Origin: Calditrichales bacterium MX18-03
Lineage (GTDB): Bacteria > Bacillota > Clostridia > Lutisporales > Lutisporaceae
Direction: 5' to 3'
Assembly: GCA_021083345.1 (NCBI GenBank)
Contig: JAJGRE010000001.1
Coordinates: 1,550,001-1,614,000, forward strand
DNA: 64,000 nucleotides
Made by a program: the position numbers and the translations under genes. Of this stretch, positions 7,964 through 17,912 are shown piece after piece. The notes beneath the pieces are model-generated. The model saw only the letters and a program-made list of their open reading frames with translations, had not been told where the DNA came from and made no database searches. The number at the start of each line of letters is the position of its first letter. Position 1 is the first letter of the stretch.

Positions 7964-9280
7964 TCATGCTTCATCTTTGGTTATTGCAATCTGTGCCGAC
8001 TCCGGCTCCTCACCGTCCTCCAAAAGGCCGGCGGCCTCATGGAGCGGCAGCTCCTGCACGTTTTTCAGCTTGCGGCCGATACTTCTGGACTTCTTGGCCG
8101 CCGTTTCAATGGTATCGCTGGCCTCCTGCAGCTTTTTCTGGGTTTTTTCCAGCACCTCGCCGAAACGGTTGAACTCTGTCTTGACAGCGCCCAGCAGCGC
8201 CCATACCTCGCTGGAACGCCTTTCAATAGCCAGGGTCCTGAAGCCCATTTGCAAGCTGTTCAGCAGTGCTATAAGGGTGGTAGGCCCAGCCGCCACAATC
8301 CGGTAGTCTCTCTGCAGGCACTCGCACAGGCCAGGTCGCCGCAATATCTCGGCATACAGGCCTTCCGTCGGCAGGAACATGATCCCGAAGTCCGTGGTTC
8401 CCGGCGGATCAATATACTTCTGCTTGATATCCTTGGCAAACACCTTCACCCGAGCTTCCAGCGCTTTGGATGCCTCCTCCGCCAGAACGGGATTGGCCTG
8501 CTCCTGGGCCTCCAGCAGCCGCTGGTAGTCTTCCTGCGGGAATTTGGAATCGATAGGCAGCCACACCATATCACCGTTTTTCTCATCCCTGCCCGGCAGC
8601 CGGATGGCGAACTCCACCCGTTCGGCAGAGTTCTTTTTTGTAGCCACATTCCGGGCATATTGCTCCTGCGTCAGAATCTGCTCCAATATGCTTCCCAATT
8701 GAATCTCGCCCCAAGTGCCCCTTACTTTTACATTAGTCAGCACCCGCTTCAGGTCGCCTACTCCGGAAGCCAGGCTCTGCATCTCACCGAGGCCCCGATG
8801 CACCATTTCCAGGCGCTCGCTGACCAGCTTGAAGGATTCTCCCAGCCGCTGCTCCAAGGTGGCGTGCAGCTTTTCGTCCACAGTGGCGCGCATTTGTTCC
8901 AGCTTACTGTTGTTTTCGTCCTGCAGCGCCTTGAGCCGCACCTCCATGGCTTCCCTCAGCTTTTCCAGCTTCTGCTCGTTGGTCTGCGTCAAGAGGCTCA
9001 TCTGGTTGGCGATCATGGTGTTGAAATCCATGATGGATTGGCTGATCTCTGTTCGCCCATGCCTTGAAACCGCATTGAACTCTTCCCTGTTCTGGAGCAT
9101 TTCTTCCTTCAGGGCCCGCTCAATGCGCTCCAAGTTCTTCTCTATTTCTTTGTGCCATGCGTCCTGTCGGGTCTCCATCCTGAGGAGCTTGCTCCCGGAA
9201 CCGGTGCCAAGCAGAACCATGAGCAATATACTGTTGACAAGCAGCAATCCGATGACGGCATAAGCTAACATATCCTGCAT
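7964..9280 (-). CDS. rmuC: RmuC-family DNA recombination protein
   Basis: Membrane-anchored RmuC homologue of about 438 residues. An N-terminal hydrophobic helix (residues 5-25) is followed by a long coiled coil (30-170, many E/K/Q heptads) and the conserved RmuC nuclease-like domain (VRGTWGEIQLGSILEQIL, LPIDSKFPQEDYQRL, FGIMFLPTEGLYAE, GPTTLIALLNSLQMGFR). RmuC limits DNA inversions and rearrangements in E. coli. It sits 13 bases after cysS and slightly overlaps mrnC, so it is probably cotranscribed. The start at 9280 is set by AAGGAGAAT; an ATG lies two codons upstream. Confidence 0.9.
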   Translation of the reverse strand: MQDMLAYAVIGLLLVNSILLMVLLGTGSGSKLLRMETRQDAWHKEIEKNLERIERALKEEMLQNREEFNAVSRHGRTEISQSIMDFNTMIANQMSLLTQTNEQKLEKLREAMEVRLKALQDENNSKLEQMRATVDEKLHATLEQRLGESFKLVSERLEMVHRGLGEMQSLASGVGDLKRVLTNVKVRGTWGEIQLGSILEQILTQEQYARNVATKKNSAERVEFAIRLPGRDEKNGDMVWLPIDSKFPQEDYQRLLEAQEQANPVLAEEASKALEARVKVFAKDIKQKYIDPPGTTDFGIMFLPTEGLYAEILRRPGLCECLQRDYRIVAAGPTTLIALLNSLQMGFRTLAIERRSSEVWALLGAVKTEFNRFGEVLEKTQKKLQEASDTIETAAKKSRSIGRKLKNVQELPLHEAAGLLEDGEEPESAQIAITKDEA

Positions 9281-9293
9281 TGGCATATTCTCC

Positions 9294-10691
<1,398 letters not shown>

Positions 10692-10728
10692 TAAATACAC
10701 CTTCTTCTTATAAATTATGCTACCAGAA

Positions 10729-10855
10729 AAATGCGACCTTGCGTCGCATTTGAAGCCCATGTACCATTTTCGAGTTTATGAGAAAATAATGGTACGGGCA
10801 ATTAAATCAGCTTTTTTTAGTTTATGAAAATCATATTTTCCTAAACTAAAAAAAA
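10729..10855 (-). other. three successive hairpins between the T-box and cysS
   Basis: Three stems follow the T-box terminator before cysS starts. First: 10812-10855, a TTTAGTTTA/TAAACTAAA stem with GAAAAT/ATTTTC, flanked by A/T runs. Second: 10755-10799, with GCCC, GTACCATT and TTTC blocks paired across bulges. Third: 10729-10751, AAATGCGAC/GTCGCATTT with a 5-base loop, then TTTTT-like sequence on the minus strand. The third resembles an intrinsic terminator. Their role is not known to me. Confidence 0.55.
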
Positions 10856-11056
10856 TACCGCCTCGTAAAGAGGCGGGTCAGTCCGCGGTTCCACTCTTTT
10901 GAATGCTCATCCAGTTAACGGTATCCCGCCGGTGAATACTTGTGTTCCTCACCGGTGCTCCCGGGCGCACTTCCCTCCAAGCCATCCCGATCTCCCTCTC
11001 AGCCTCCGGGGACATCTCTCTGTTGGTCTCCTGGAATTACTCTTCCCGCTCATAGC
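10848..11056 (-). promoter_or_regulatory. T-box riboswitch, cysteine specifier, of cysS
   Basis: The minus strand carries the T-box core AGAGTGGAACCGCGGA (10897-10882), the antiterminator element that binds the uncharged tRNA acceptor end. It is followed by a terminator stem CCGCCTC/GAGGCGG (10876-10858) and a T run. Upstream are an AGAGAG/GGCTGAGAG stem I core (about 11020-10995), the likely specifier TGC (Cys) at 10969-10967, and a stem III hairpin CCGGTGA/TCACCGG. Low charging of tRNA-Cys should switch on cysS. The specifier choice rests on its position before stem III and the identity of the gene. Confidence 0.92.
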
Positions 11057-11129
11057 ATCAATTATTCAGTTATCTATATTATTTAGGTTATGTCATTGTA
11101 TGTCAATAGTGAATTTGCTGATGAAAAGA

Positions 11130-11465
11130 TTATTCCGGTCTCAGGACATACCGCCTGTACAGCATAAAGCCCTGGTACAGGTAGATTTCCTTCAGCACCG
11201 CCTCGCTGCTGCCCTTACGGAGCGCAAGTATAATGAAGCCTTCTTCGCTGGCAGGCCGCTTTCTGACAAACTGCAGCGGCGTTTTCTTTACGGTTTCGGC
11301 ATATTCATACCAATAGCCCTTGTATTGGACCGACTGCGGAAAAACAACCTCTTTCCGTGGTGAAATCCTGCTGATGCCGTAAAGCATCAAGAGAATCATC
11401 ACAATGGAAAGCAGTGTATACCGGTTGCCGCTTCTTTTTCCCCTGAACATGAACATTCTAAACAC
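11130..11465 (-). CDS. uncharacterised single-pass membrane protein, 111 residues
   Basis: Not recognised. The first residues are basic, then a hydrophobic helix (about 17-34, TLLSIVMILLMLYGIS) is followed by a ~75-residue polar domain (YKGYWYEYAETVKK, EEGFIILALRKG). This suggests a membrane-anchored protein with the C terminus outside. Its start overlaps the end of the ProRS-like gene by 8 bases, so the two are very likely cotranscribed, and it lies upstream of the cysS T-box. An ATG six codons in is an alternative start. Confidence 0.7.
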   Translation of the reverse strand: MFRMFMFRGKRSGNRYTLLSIVMILLMLYGISRISPRKEVVFPQSVQYKGYWYEYAETVKKTPLQFVRKRPASEEGFIILALRKGSSEAVLKEIYLYQGFMLYRRYVLRPE

Positions 11466-13050
11466 CTGCTTTCAAAAGTGCCTCTTCAATAGGTATCTCA
11501 ATCTGCTCCGACATGTAGTTTTTGATCTCTACAATGCCTTCACCTATCCTTTTTCCCACTGTTATCCTGCAGGGTATGCCCAAAAGTTCCTGATCCTTGA
11601 ACTTGACCCCGGCTCTTTCATTCCTGTCGTCCAGCAATACGTCCACACCCTTTTCCAGAAGCCTGCCGTATATTTTTTCGCCTGCCGACATCTGCAGCTC
11701 ATCCTTTGTATTGATGACGACCACGGCCACATCAAAGGGGGCAATCCTTTGGGGCAGCACAAGGCCGAATTCGTCGCTGTTTTGCTCTATGGACAATGCC
11801 AGCAACGCGTACAGGTTCAGATTGACCGTCATGCTCAGCATCGGTTCCTGCTTTCCGCTTTCATCCCTGAAGTATAAGCCGTTCCTGCTGCCGTATGCCG
11901 CATCCTGCCTGCATACGCGCCCTACAACCAGTCCGCTTTCGAAGGTCGGTGCGCCTCCACATGTACCGCAGCAGTCGCTTTCCGAATACGTCCTGATGTC
12001 GCCGGTCAGCTGCGGCCTGAAGTCTCTTTGCATATTAACATTTTTCAGATGGTAATCCGTCTCATTGGCACCCGTGATATAGTTGGACATGGCGCAAACC
12101 TCATCATCGGCAACAATCAATGCCTTCAGGCCTACCGGTCCTGCAAAACCGACAGCTGCTCCCGTCACCTTCCTTACCGTATCCGCATCAGCCATGACCA
12201 GCTGGCTGCAGCCAAGCAGGTCTTTCAGCTTCGGTTCGCTCAGTTCCCTGTCTCCCCGTACCAGTGCGGCGACCACTTTTCCATCCGCCATAAAAAGCAA
12301 GGTTTTGACAAAGTCCCTGGGACTGCATTCAAAAAAACGGACCAGTTCGTCAATGGTTCCGGCATTAGGAGTATGGATTCTTTCGACAGCCTTTTTACCG
12401 CCTTCGCCGTTATCTGCTCCCGCTCCGCTGAGCTTGCATGGGAAGTCGCTCTGCAAAGCAGTATGCCCGCAGCCTGAGCAGGTAACCAACCGGGCATCTC
12501 CTGCTGTAAAAGGCACGAAATAAGAAATATCGGGTGCTCCTGTGCAGCCTTCCGAGATAACGGCTATCCTCCTGACATTCAGTTCCAAGCTGTTGAACAG
12601 CTCTGACAGGTGATCGGTCAATCTGCTGTTATACTGCTCCAATTCGCTTTGGCTCTTAAAAAAGTAAAAGCCGCGCAGCACCCGCCGGGACTTGGGCATC
12701 AGAAGCCCCATTCGCGGCCTTATGCCTTCTGACAGCTCGTCAGCTGTTTCAAAAAAGCCCATGGGCAGCATCTTATATGAAATGATGTCGTTTCCGAAAA
12801 CCCTTAGTTCTGCATCACCCTCGTACTGAAAGGGGCTGGCATGCATTTCAAAGGCATCCAGCTCAAGCATGACTGCCTTGGCCAGCTGCTGCAGCTTGCC
12901 CATAACCTTGCTGCCCAACGGCAGCAGGGTATAAGCCCCCGCCGACTGACGCTTTATATAACCGGCCCTGGTAAGGAGCTTGTGGCTCAACACTTCAGCA
13001 TCCTGAGGCGCTTCCTTTAGCGTAGGTAAATAATAGCTGCTGTATCTCAT
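11458..13050 (-). CDS. ProRS-like protein: degenerate class II core, intact INS editing domain
   Basis: 530 residues collinear with bacterial-type prolyl-tRNA synthetase: N-terminal YYLPTLKEAPQDAEVLSHKL, INS/YbaK insertion (about 220-370), and C-terminal anticodon domain (IAPFDVAVVVI, VLLDDRNERAGVKFKDQELLGIP). Catalytic motifs are lost. The GPTHEE segment is deleted, the motif-2 FRDE reads DELSEG, and the motif-3 GIGVTR reads NLNLYA. The editing domain keeps its catalytic Lys (DFVKTLLFMADG), the FAGPVG loop and TGANETDYH. Inferred role: hydrolysis of mischarged tRNA-Pro in trans. Automated annotation would call this proS; a functional ProRS must exist elsewhere. Start follows GGAGGAATTT. Confidence 0.85.
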   Translation of the reverse strand: MRYSSYYLPTLKEAPQDAEVLSHKLLTRAGYIKRQSAGAYTLLPLGSKVMGKLQQLAKAVMLELDAFEMHASPFQYEGDAELRVFGNDIISYKMLPMGFFETADELSEGIRPRMGLLMPKSRRVLRGFYFFKSQSELEQYNSRLTDHLSELFNSLELNVRRIAVISEGCTGAPDISYFVPFTAGDARLVTCSGCGHTALQSDFPCKLSGAGADNGEGGKKAVERIHTPNAGTIDELVRFFECSPRDFVKTLLFMADGKVVAALVRGDRELSEPKLKDLLGCSQLVMADADTVRKVTGAAVGFAGPVGLKALIVADDEVCAMSNYITGANETDYHLKNVNMQRDFRPQLTGDIRTYSESDCCGTCGGAPTFESGLVVGRVCRQDAAYGSRNGLYFRDESGKQEPMLSMTVNLNLYALLALSIEQNSDEFGLVLPQRIAPFDVAVVVINTKDELQMSAGEKIYGRLLEKGVDVLLDDRNERAGVKFKDQELLGIPCRITVGKRIGEGIVEIKNYMSEQIEIPIEEALLKAGV

Positions 13051-13062
13051 AAATTCCTCCTG

Positions 13063-13545
13063 CTATCCATTATCTTTCATCAAGCATGCAACGGCATAAG
13101 CCGCTATGCCCTCCTTACGTCCGGTGAAACCCAGCTGTTCAGTGGTTGTAGCCTTGATTCCAACAGCCTCCGCCTCGATCCCCAATACTGCCGCTACTGT
13201 ATCCTTCATCCTGTCAATATGGGGTGACAGCTTGGGTTCCTCAGCAACGATGATGCTGTCCACATTGCCGATCCGGTACCCTTTTTGCTCCAGGATGGAC
13301 TTGACCCGTTTCAACAGGATCAAGCTGGAAATATCCTTGTATCCTGCATCGGTGTCGGGAAAATGCTTGCCGATATCCCTTTCACCGCACGCTCCCAGCA
13401 GGGCATCCATGATGGCATGCACCAACACATCCGCATCCGAGTGCCCCAGAAGCCCTTTTGAATAGGGGATCTCTACCCCGCCAAGCACCAGCCGCCTGCC
13501 TTCCTGGAAGCGGTGCACATCAAATCCGTTGCCAACCCTGATCAT
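13063..13545 (-). CDS. ispF: 2-C-methyl-D-erythritol 2,4-cyclodiphosphate synthase
   Basis: MEP-pathway enzyme that cyclises CDP-methylerythritol 2-phosphate; 160 residues, a normal length. Metal ligands are in GNGFDVHRF and [18 protein letters not shown]. Other family blocks: [27 protein letters not shown] and [24 protein letters not shown]. Its start overlaps the ispD stop by 4 bases, and a GAGGTG precedes it. ispD and ispF act two steps apart in the same pathway. Confidence 0.96.
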   Translation of the reverse strand: MIRVGNGFDVHRFQEGRRLVLGGVEIPYSKGLLGHSDADVLVHAIMDALLGACGERDIGKHFPDTDAGYKDISSLILLKRVKSILEQKGYRIGNVDSIIVAEEPKLSPHIDRMKDTVAAVLGIEAEAVGIKATTTEQLGFTGRKEGIAAYAVACLMKDNG

Positions 13546-14291
13546 TTTTTCACCTCAATTTCTGCAGAAATCCTTGAATCATCCTGATAGCTTGTGTCTG
13601 ACAGCCTGCCCAGAAGGACCTCCGCTGTTATAATATCTTCCCGGGTGGTCAACTTGATGTTTTCATAGTAAGCCCTGACCATTTTCACCGGTACGCCCAT
13701 CCGCTCCACCAGCATTGCATCATCCGTTCCGGTATATCCCTCTGCATTGGCTTTGAAATGGGCTTCCTTGATCAAACCCAGCCGGAATGCCTGGGGTGTC
13801 TGCGTCACCCAGATGTCCTCCCGCTTAGGCGTATACTGGACAAAGCCCTGGTCATCGACCACCTTCACTGTTTCCTTGATAGGCACCCCTGCCGAAACGG
13901 CCTGATACCGCTCAGCCTCAGCAATGCAGGCCTCGATAAGCTCCGCTGTCAGCATCGGTCTTGCCCCGTCATGGATAAGAACGATATCCTCAGGGTCTTC
14001 CAGCTGCATAAGTGCGTTAAATACCGAATACTGCCTTTCGGGCCCCCCGGCAACCAGCTTGTCCAGTTTTTTCACAGGATGCCGGCTTAGTATTTCTTCC
14101 CGGATATGGTCCATTTCATCCTGACCTGCTACCAACAGGATCCTGTCAATCTTAGCACACCTGTCAAAGGCAAGCAGCGTATGGATGATGACCGGCTTCT
14201 CCAGAAGCTCTATAAACTGCTTATTCATCCCTGCATTCATCCTGCTGCCTTTCCCTGCAGCAAGAACAATAGCCGTATTCAATCCCCTCAC
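13542..14291 (-). CDS. ispD: 2-C-methyl-D-erythritol 4-phosphate cytidylyltransferase
   Basis: Transfers CMP from CTP onto MEP in isoprenoid synthesis; 249 residues. CTP-binding loop [38 protein letters not shown] and [14 protein letters not shown] are classic IspD motifs, followed by [13 protein letters not shown] and IKLTTREDI. The C-terminal ~15 residues are an unconserved tail. The likely start is GTG at 14291; TTG three codons later is also possible. It precedes ispF with a 4-base overlap. Confidence 0.95.
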   Translation of the reverse strand: MRGLNTAIVLAAGKGSRMNAGMNKQFIELLEKPVIIHTLLAFDRCAKIDRILLVAGQDEMDHIREEILSRHPVKKLDKLVAGGPERQYSVFNALMQLEDPEDIVLIHDGARPMLTAELIEACIAEAERYQAVSAGVPIKETVKVVDDQGFVQYTPKREDIWVTQTPQAFRLGLIKEAHFKANAEGYTGTDDAMLVERMGVPVKMVRAYYENIKLTTREDIITAEVLLGRLSDTSYQDDSRISAEIEVKK

Positions 14292-14346
14292 CGCCTTATA
14301 TTGTTCGCGTACTCTGCCGCCTTTTTTACATCCGCCGGTATACTAA

Positions 14347-14387
14347 AATACCCTAAGCCGGTATTTGTCGATCGCGCTTAGGGTATT
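14347..14387 (-). terminator. hairpin between the PIN/TRAM gene and ispD
   Basis: AATACCCTAAGC (14347-14358) pairs perfectly with GCTTAGGGTATT (14376-14387) around a 17-base loop. A short TTTTA follows on the minus strand. It probably ends the PIN/TRAM transcript, though the U tract is weak. Confidence 0.5.
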
Positions 14388-14411
14388 CATTCTCTTCTAT
14401 TGAGCAATGTC

Positions 14412-15536
14412 CTATGAAACCTTATCCACGGCCGTTTTCGGCTTGACGAAAATCATCCTGCCTGCTGCGGTCTGCAGAACACTGGTAACGATGACGTCTA
14501 TGGTCTCGCCGATATGGCGCTTGCCCCCATCCACAACAATCATGGTGCCGTCATCCAGATAGGCAACCCCTTGCCCGAATTCCTTCCCGTCGCGAATGAC
14601 CTGCACGACCATTTCTTCTCCAGGCAGAACCACCGGTTTAACGGCATTGGCCAATTCGTTGATATTCAGCACCGGTACTCTCTGGAACTCGGCTACTTTA
14701 TTCAGGTTGTAATCATTTGTGATGACTTTGCCCTTCATAAACTGAGCCAGTTTCAAAAGCTTGGTATCCACTTCGGACAGCTCTTCGAAATCCTTTTCAA
14801 CAATTTCAACGTTGATTTCCAGTTCCTTTTGAATTTTATTCAATATATCCAGACCTCTGCGCCCCCTGTTCCGTTTCAGCGAATCGGAAGAATCGGCGAT
14901 ATGCCTCAGTTCCTCCAGTACAAAGGCTGGAATGATGAGGGGCCCTTCTACAAATCCGGTTTTGCAGATATCTGCGATTCTGCCGTCAATAATGACACTG
15001 GTATCGAGGATTTTGGGCTGTACCGTATTGTCCTGTTTTGTATTCTTTTCCTTCTCTTTCTGACCGGACCGCTTTAAAAGCGTGGCAATTCCAAAGAGAT
15101 CTTCCCTCTTTTTGACGGCTATACTGACACCCAGATATCCCAATAAAACATAAACCAATACCGAAAGGATCATCCCCAGCCAAGCAAAGGGTATCAGCTT
15201 CAGCGGACCGCTGCTGATCAGATAAGCAATAACCAAACCTATGATCAGACCCACTGCCCCAACAAGGACTTCACTGGCCGGCAGCCTCTGCAGCATTTTC
15301 TCTACCTTGCTGGTAGATTCTTTTCCAATGTTTATAAGCCATGAAGAAATTAAATAAAAAATAATTCCGCCAATAGCCCCACCAAGTAAAATCAACACAA
15401 TAAGGTTCAGTCCCGTACTAACATTATAGCCAAAAAGCTCTGTCACCTGGAAATTTCTAATCGCCAGAAAAGAACCTTCCGCGCCCAATGCTGCACCAAG
15501 AATCATCAACACCCAAACAACAATTTTCCTTAGCAA
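14412..15536 (-). CDS. membrane-anchored PIN/TRAM domain protein (YacL-like)
   Basis: About 374 residues. Four hydrophobic helices fill residues 1-145, followed by a PIN domain ([20 protein letters not shown], with acidic residues also in [10 protein letters not shown] and [10 protein letters not shown]) and a C-terminal TRAM domain ([25 protein letters not shown]). PIN domains are metal-dependent RNases and TRAM domains bind RNA. B. subtilis YacL has the same architecture and gene neighbourhood. A TTG at 15536 spaced 8 bases from GGAGG is my preferred start; the frame opens at GTG 15545, which sits too close to the ribosome-binding site. Confidence 0.9.
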   Translation of the reverse strand: MLRKIVVWVLMILGAALGAEGSFLAIRNFQVTELFGYNVSTGLNLIVLILLGGAIGGIIFYLISSWLINIGKESTSKVEKMLQRLPASEVLVGAVGLIIGLVIAYLISSGPLKLIPFAWLGMILSVLVYVLLGYLGVSIAVKKREDLFGIATLLKRSGQKEKEKNTKQDNTVQPKILDTSVIIDGRIADICKTGFVEGPLIIPAFVLEELRHIADSSDSLKRNRGRRGLDILNKIQKELEINVEIVEKDFEELSEVDTKLLKLAQFMKGKVITNDYNLNKVAEFQRVPVLNINELANAVKPVVLPGEEMVVQVIRDGKEFGQGVAYLDDGTMIVVDGGKRHIGETIDVIVTSVLQTAAGRMIFVKPKTAVDKVS

Positions 15537-15693
15537 TCCATTCACCTCCTTCTCATAGTATATCCATTATCCTACTTTTTAAGCAATTAAAACCCATTCT
15601 TATTATATCAAAACTATGCCCATAACTAAACAATGATTCCTGCTTAATTTTTGGCAAAAAGCATAATAATTAGGAACACTGGGCTGTTTCATG

Positions 15694-16170
15694 CTATTTT
15701 ATCAGCTTATCGGTAATTTCTTCCACCTTGTCCTGTGTTTCATCCATTGCCAGCATCAGCTCACTGATCAAAAGCTGCCTTGCATTCTGAAGCATGCGTT
15801 TTTCTCCGGTGGACAGCCTTTTGGCACGATCCATAACGGTCAGGTTCTTTACTATGGCCGCCATCTCAAAGGCATCTCCCTTCCGGATCCTGCATTCATT
15901 GTCCCGGTACCTTTGGCTCCAGTTCTTGCACATGGTGGTTGCATCCGACGACAGCACATCGAAAATTTTCTGTACCTGTTCCTTGTCTATAACTTTTCGG
16001 ATCCCCATGGTATGAATCCCTTCAATAGGTATCATCACGCGCATGTCACCTAAGGTCACTCTCAGCACATAATATTTGCATTTTTCATTCAGTACTTCCT
16101 TTTCTTCGATATTTTCTATGACACCTGCCCCATGACGTGGATAGACAATTTTGTCGCCTATATGAAACAT
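15694..16170 (-). CDS. carD: CarD/CdnL-family transcriptional regulator
   Basis: 158-residue RNA polymerase-binding protein. The N-terminal RID domain (MFHIGDKIVYPRHGAGVIENIEEKE) contacts the beta subunit and the helical C-terminal domain (about 70-155) binds the upstream edge of the promoter bubble. CarD stabilises open complexes. The gene stands alone in its transcript; ATG follows GAGGAGGCTCTTT. A TATAAT-like -10 box lies at 16205-16200 on the minus strand, without a clear -35. Confidence 0.92.
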   Translation of the reverse strand: MFHIGDKIVYPRHGAGVIENIEEKEVLNEKCKYYVLRVTLGDMRVMIPIEGIHTMGIRKVIDKEQVQKIFDVLSSDATTMCKNWSQRYRDNECRIRKGDAFEMAAIVKNLTVMDRAKRLSTGEKRMLQNARQLLISELMLAMDETQDKVEEITDKLIK

Positions 16171-16259
16171 AAAGAGCCTCCTCGCCGATTAATTCCATTA
16201 TTATACATTAATTCAATTATTTACACACCGGCACCCTCTGTCCAACTTGCAATAAAAAA

Positions 16260-16288
16260 TTGACATTGTCATGCCGCAATTCTATAAT
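16260..16288 (+). promoter_or_regulatory. consensus sigma-A promoter upstream of 16396
   Basis: A perfect TTGACA (16260-16265), 17-base spacer and perfect TATAAT (16283-16288). It predicts a ~100-base 5' leader before the small gene at 16396; no riboswitch fold was recognised in that leader. Confidence 0.8.
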
Positions 16289-16395
16289 TAAGTTAAACGG
16301 AACGGTTGGAAAGCACCAGGCTGTCCTATCGCCAATTGTTTTTGAAGAATTTTCTATTACATTTTATGTTTACTATTGTTTAGGAGTGATACATA

Positions 16396-16791
16396 ATGAA
16401 AGATTTGCTGTACGATCACTTCCAGGATAGTGTCGGCGAGCTTCTGATTCGGCACAAAAGCATTCTTGATGTACTGACAAAATTTCAGGAGTCTCAATCA
16501 AGGGTCAGCCGTGCCGTCGTGAAGGCTGTTACTTCCTGCGGATGTATCGAAATCGACTCAAAAAAGCAGAACATCTCTGAGGATGTTTCATTGCAGGAAC
16601 TGAAAAACTACATGGATACACACTTGAAAGGCAATCTCTGCAGCAGCTGCAGGGATATCATTGAAAAGGAAATGGGCAACAATCTGTTCTATATTGCGGC
16701 CCTTTGCAATGTTCTGGATATCAGTATGTATGATGTGCTTTTGAAGGAATATGAGAAAATGAACACATTGGGTATTTACAACCTGTTCTAA
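16396..16791 (+). CDS. conserved clostridial small protein with CGC and CxxC cysteines, 131 residues
   Basis: Helical soluble protein of 131 residues with no transmembrane segment. Features: an N-terminal FQDSVGELLIRHKSILDVLTK stretch split by polar residues, a CGC motif near residue 50, and CSSC near residue 93 ahead of MGNNLFYIAALCNVL. From memory it resembles a small family common in clostridia that carries a DUF1573-type label; I could not verify this. The paired cysteines suggest metal binding or redox function. It is the only + strand gene inside the minus-strand housekeeping block and has its own consensus promoter. The start is set by TAGGAGTGATACATA. Confidence 0.8.
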   Translation: MKDLLYDHFQDSVGELLIRHKSILDVLTKFQESQSRVSRAVVKAVTSCGCIEIDSKKQNISEDVSLQELKNYMDTHLKGNLCSSCRDIIEKEMGNNLFYIAALCNVLDISMYDVLLKEYEKMNTLGIYNLF

Positions 16792-16828
16792 AAAGAGCAA
16801 CAGATCTTCAAGATCTGTTGCTCTTTTT
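16790..16828. terminator. bidirectional terminator, 16396 gene / disA
   Basis: AAAAAGAGCAACAGATCTT pairs perfectly with the mirrored arm ending in TTTTTT, between two convergent genes. Confidence 0.88.
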
Positions 16829-16832
16829 TATC

Positions 16833-17912
16833 CTACAGATGCCTTTCGGTCTGAATCTGCTCATAAACCCGCTTGAGGCTTTCCTTGATGATTCTGGCCC
16901 GCACCTCTCCGATGCCCTCAACCTCATCCAACTCCTCAATGGAAGCGCTCAAAATGCGCTGAAGCCGCTCAAAATTACCTACCAGGTTCTCAATGATGCT
17001 CATCGGCAAACGCGGTATTTTGTTTAGTATCCTGTAGCCTCTGGTCGAGATAGGAAGGTCCAGGGTATTGATATTGTTGCCTACGCCCAATATTTTGGCA
17101 ATGGACGACTGCTCCAGGAGCTCATCGGCTGACATGTTCCTGAACAGCCGGATCATCTCTTTGTAATTCTTGATTTCTTCTCTCGGCAGATAGTCCTTCA
17201 ATAAAAGGATCTCTTCCTCCTTGACCCCAGCTTCCAGTTCCTCCAGCTGCATGCTGACAAGCCTGCCTTCGCTTCCAAGCTCAAGGATGTACCGTTCAAC
17301 CTCATTGATGATGCGGATGACGATTTCGATCTTCTGAACCGTTGAGGCTACGTCTGCAACCGTTGTCATATCGTCAAACTCCAAAGCTCCCAGATTGATC
17401 AGTGTCTTGTCCAGCACCGACTTGTATTTTGTCAGCGTTTGAAGGGCCTGATTGGCTTTGGAAAGGATGATGTTCAGGTCTTTCAGTATGTATTTCAGGT
17501 AGCCTTTATATATCGTAATGATGTTTCTCCGCTGAGAAATCGAGATGACCAGTTCTCCCGTCTGACGGGAAACCCGCTCTGCGGTCCGGTGCCTGATTCC
17601 GGTTTCGGAGGAGGGAATGGAAGGATCCGGTATCAGTTGTGTATTGGCATAAAGTATTTTCTTTGCATCCCTGCTCAGAATGATTGCCCCATCCATTTTA
17701 GCCAGTTCATAAAGGTAAGCAGGTGAAAAATCCGCGTTGATGCTGAAACCGCCGTCCACCAGGGACATGACTTCCTTACTGTCTCCCAGAACGATCAATC
17801 CCCCGGTTTTGGCCTTAAGTACATTTTCCAGGCCCTCCCTGAGCGGTGTTCCGGGAGCAGTCATCCTGAGGCAGCCCTGCAGGCCATCTTCTCTGTTGAT
17901 CTCCTCTTTCAT
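16833..17912 (-). CDS. disA: DNA integrity scanning diadenylate cyclase DisA
   Basis: Synthesises c-di-AMP from two ATP and scans DNA for lesions; 359 residues. The DAC domain (1-140) has the catalytic MDGAIILS and GIRHRTAERVS motifs. The central helical linker is followed by a C-terminal helix-hairpin-helix DNA-binding domain (LDEVEGIGEVRARIIKESL). Its start lies immediately after the radA stop, with the ribosome-binding site GGAGGTAAG inside radA, so the two are translationally coupled. In B. subtilis RadA binds DisA and inhibits its activity. Confidence 0.96.
   Translation of the reverse strand: MKEEINREDGLQGCLRMTAPGTPLREGLENVLKAKTGGLIVLGDSKEVMSLVDGGFSINADFSPAYLYELAKMDGAIILSRDAKKILYANTQLIPDPSIPSSETGIRHRTAERVSRQTGELVISISQRRNIITIYKGYLKYILKDLNIILSKANQALQTLTKYKSVLDKTLINLGALEFDDMTTVADVASTVQKIEIVIRIINEVERYILELGSEGRLVSMQLEELEAGVKEEEILLLKDYLPREEIKNYKEMIRLFRNMSADELLEQSSIAKILGVGNNINTLDLPISTRGYRILNKIPRLPMSIIENLVGNFERLQRILSASIEELDEVEGIGEVRARIIKESLKRVYEQIQTERHL

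Noticed and set aside
7925-9067. Long + strand open frame (380 codons) opposite rmuC
   Set aside because: Composition is a mirror of the rmuC coiled coil, with no ribosome-binding site and no family motif; rmuC on the other strand has clear domains.
10692-10760. N-terminal extension of cysS
   Set aside because: The extra codons read through a hairpin; a good ribosome-binding site and the conserved MKLYNT start are at 10691.
10899-11363. + strand frame across the T-box region
   Set aside because: The region is the cysS T-box on the minus strand, with no coding signal.
11458-13050. Calling this gene a normal prolyl-tRNA synthetase
   Set aside because: Motif 2 and motif 3 residues needed for aminoacylation are absent although overall collinearity is clear.
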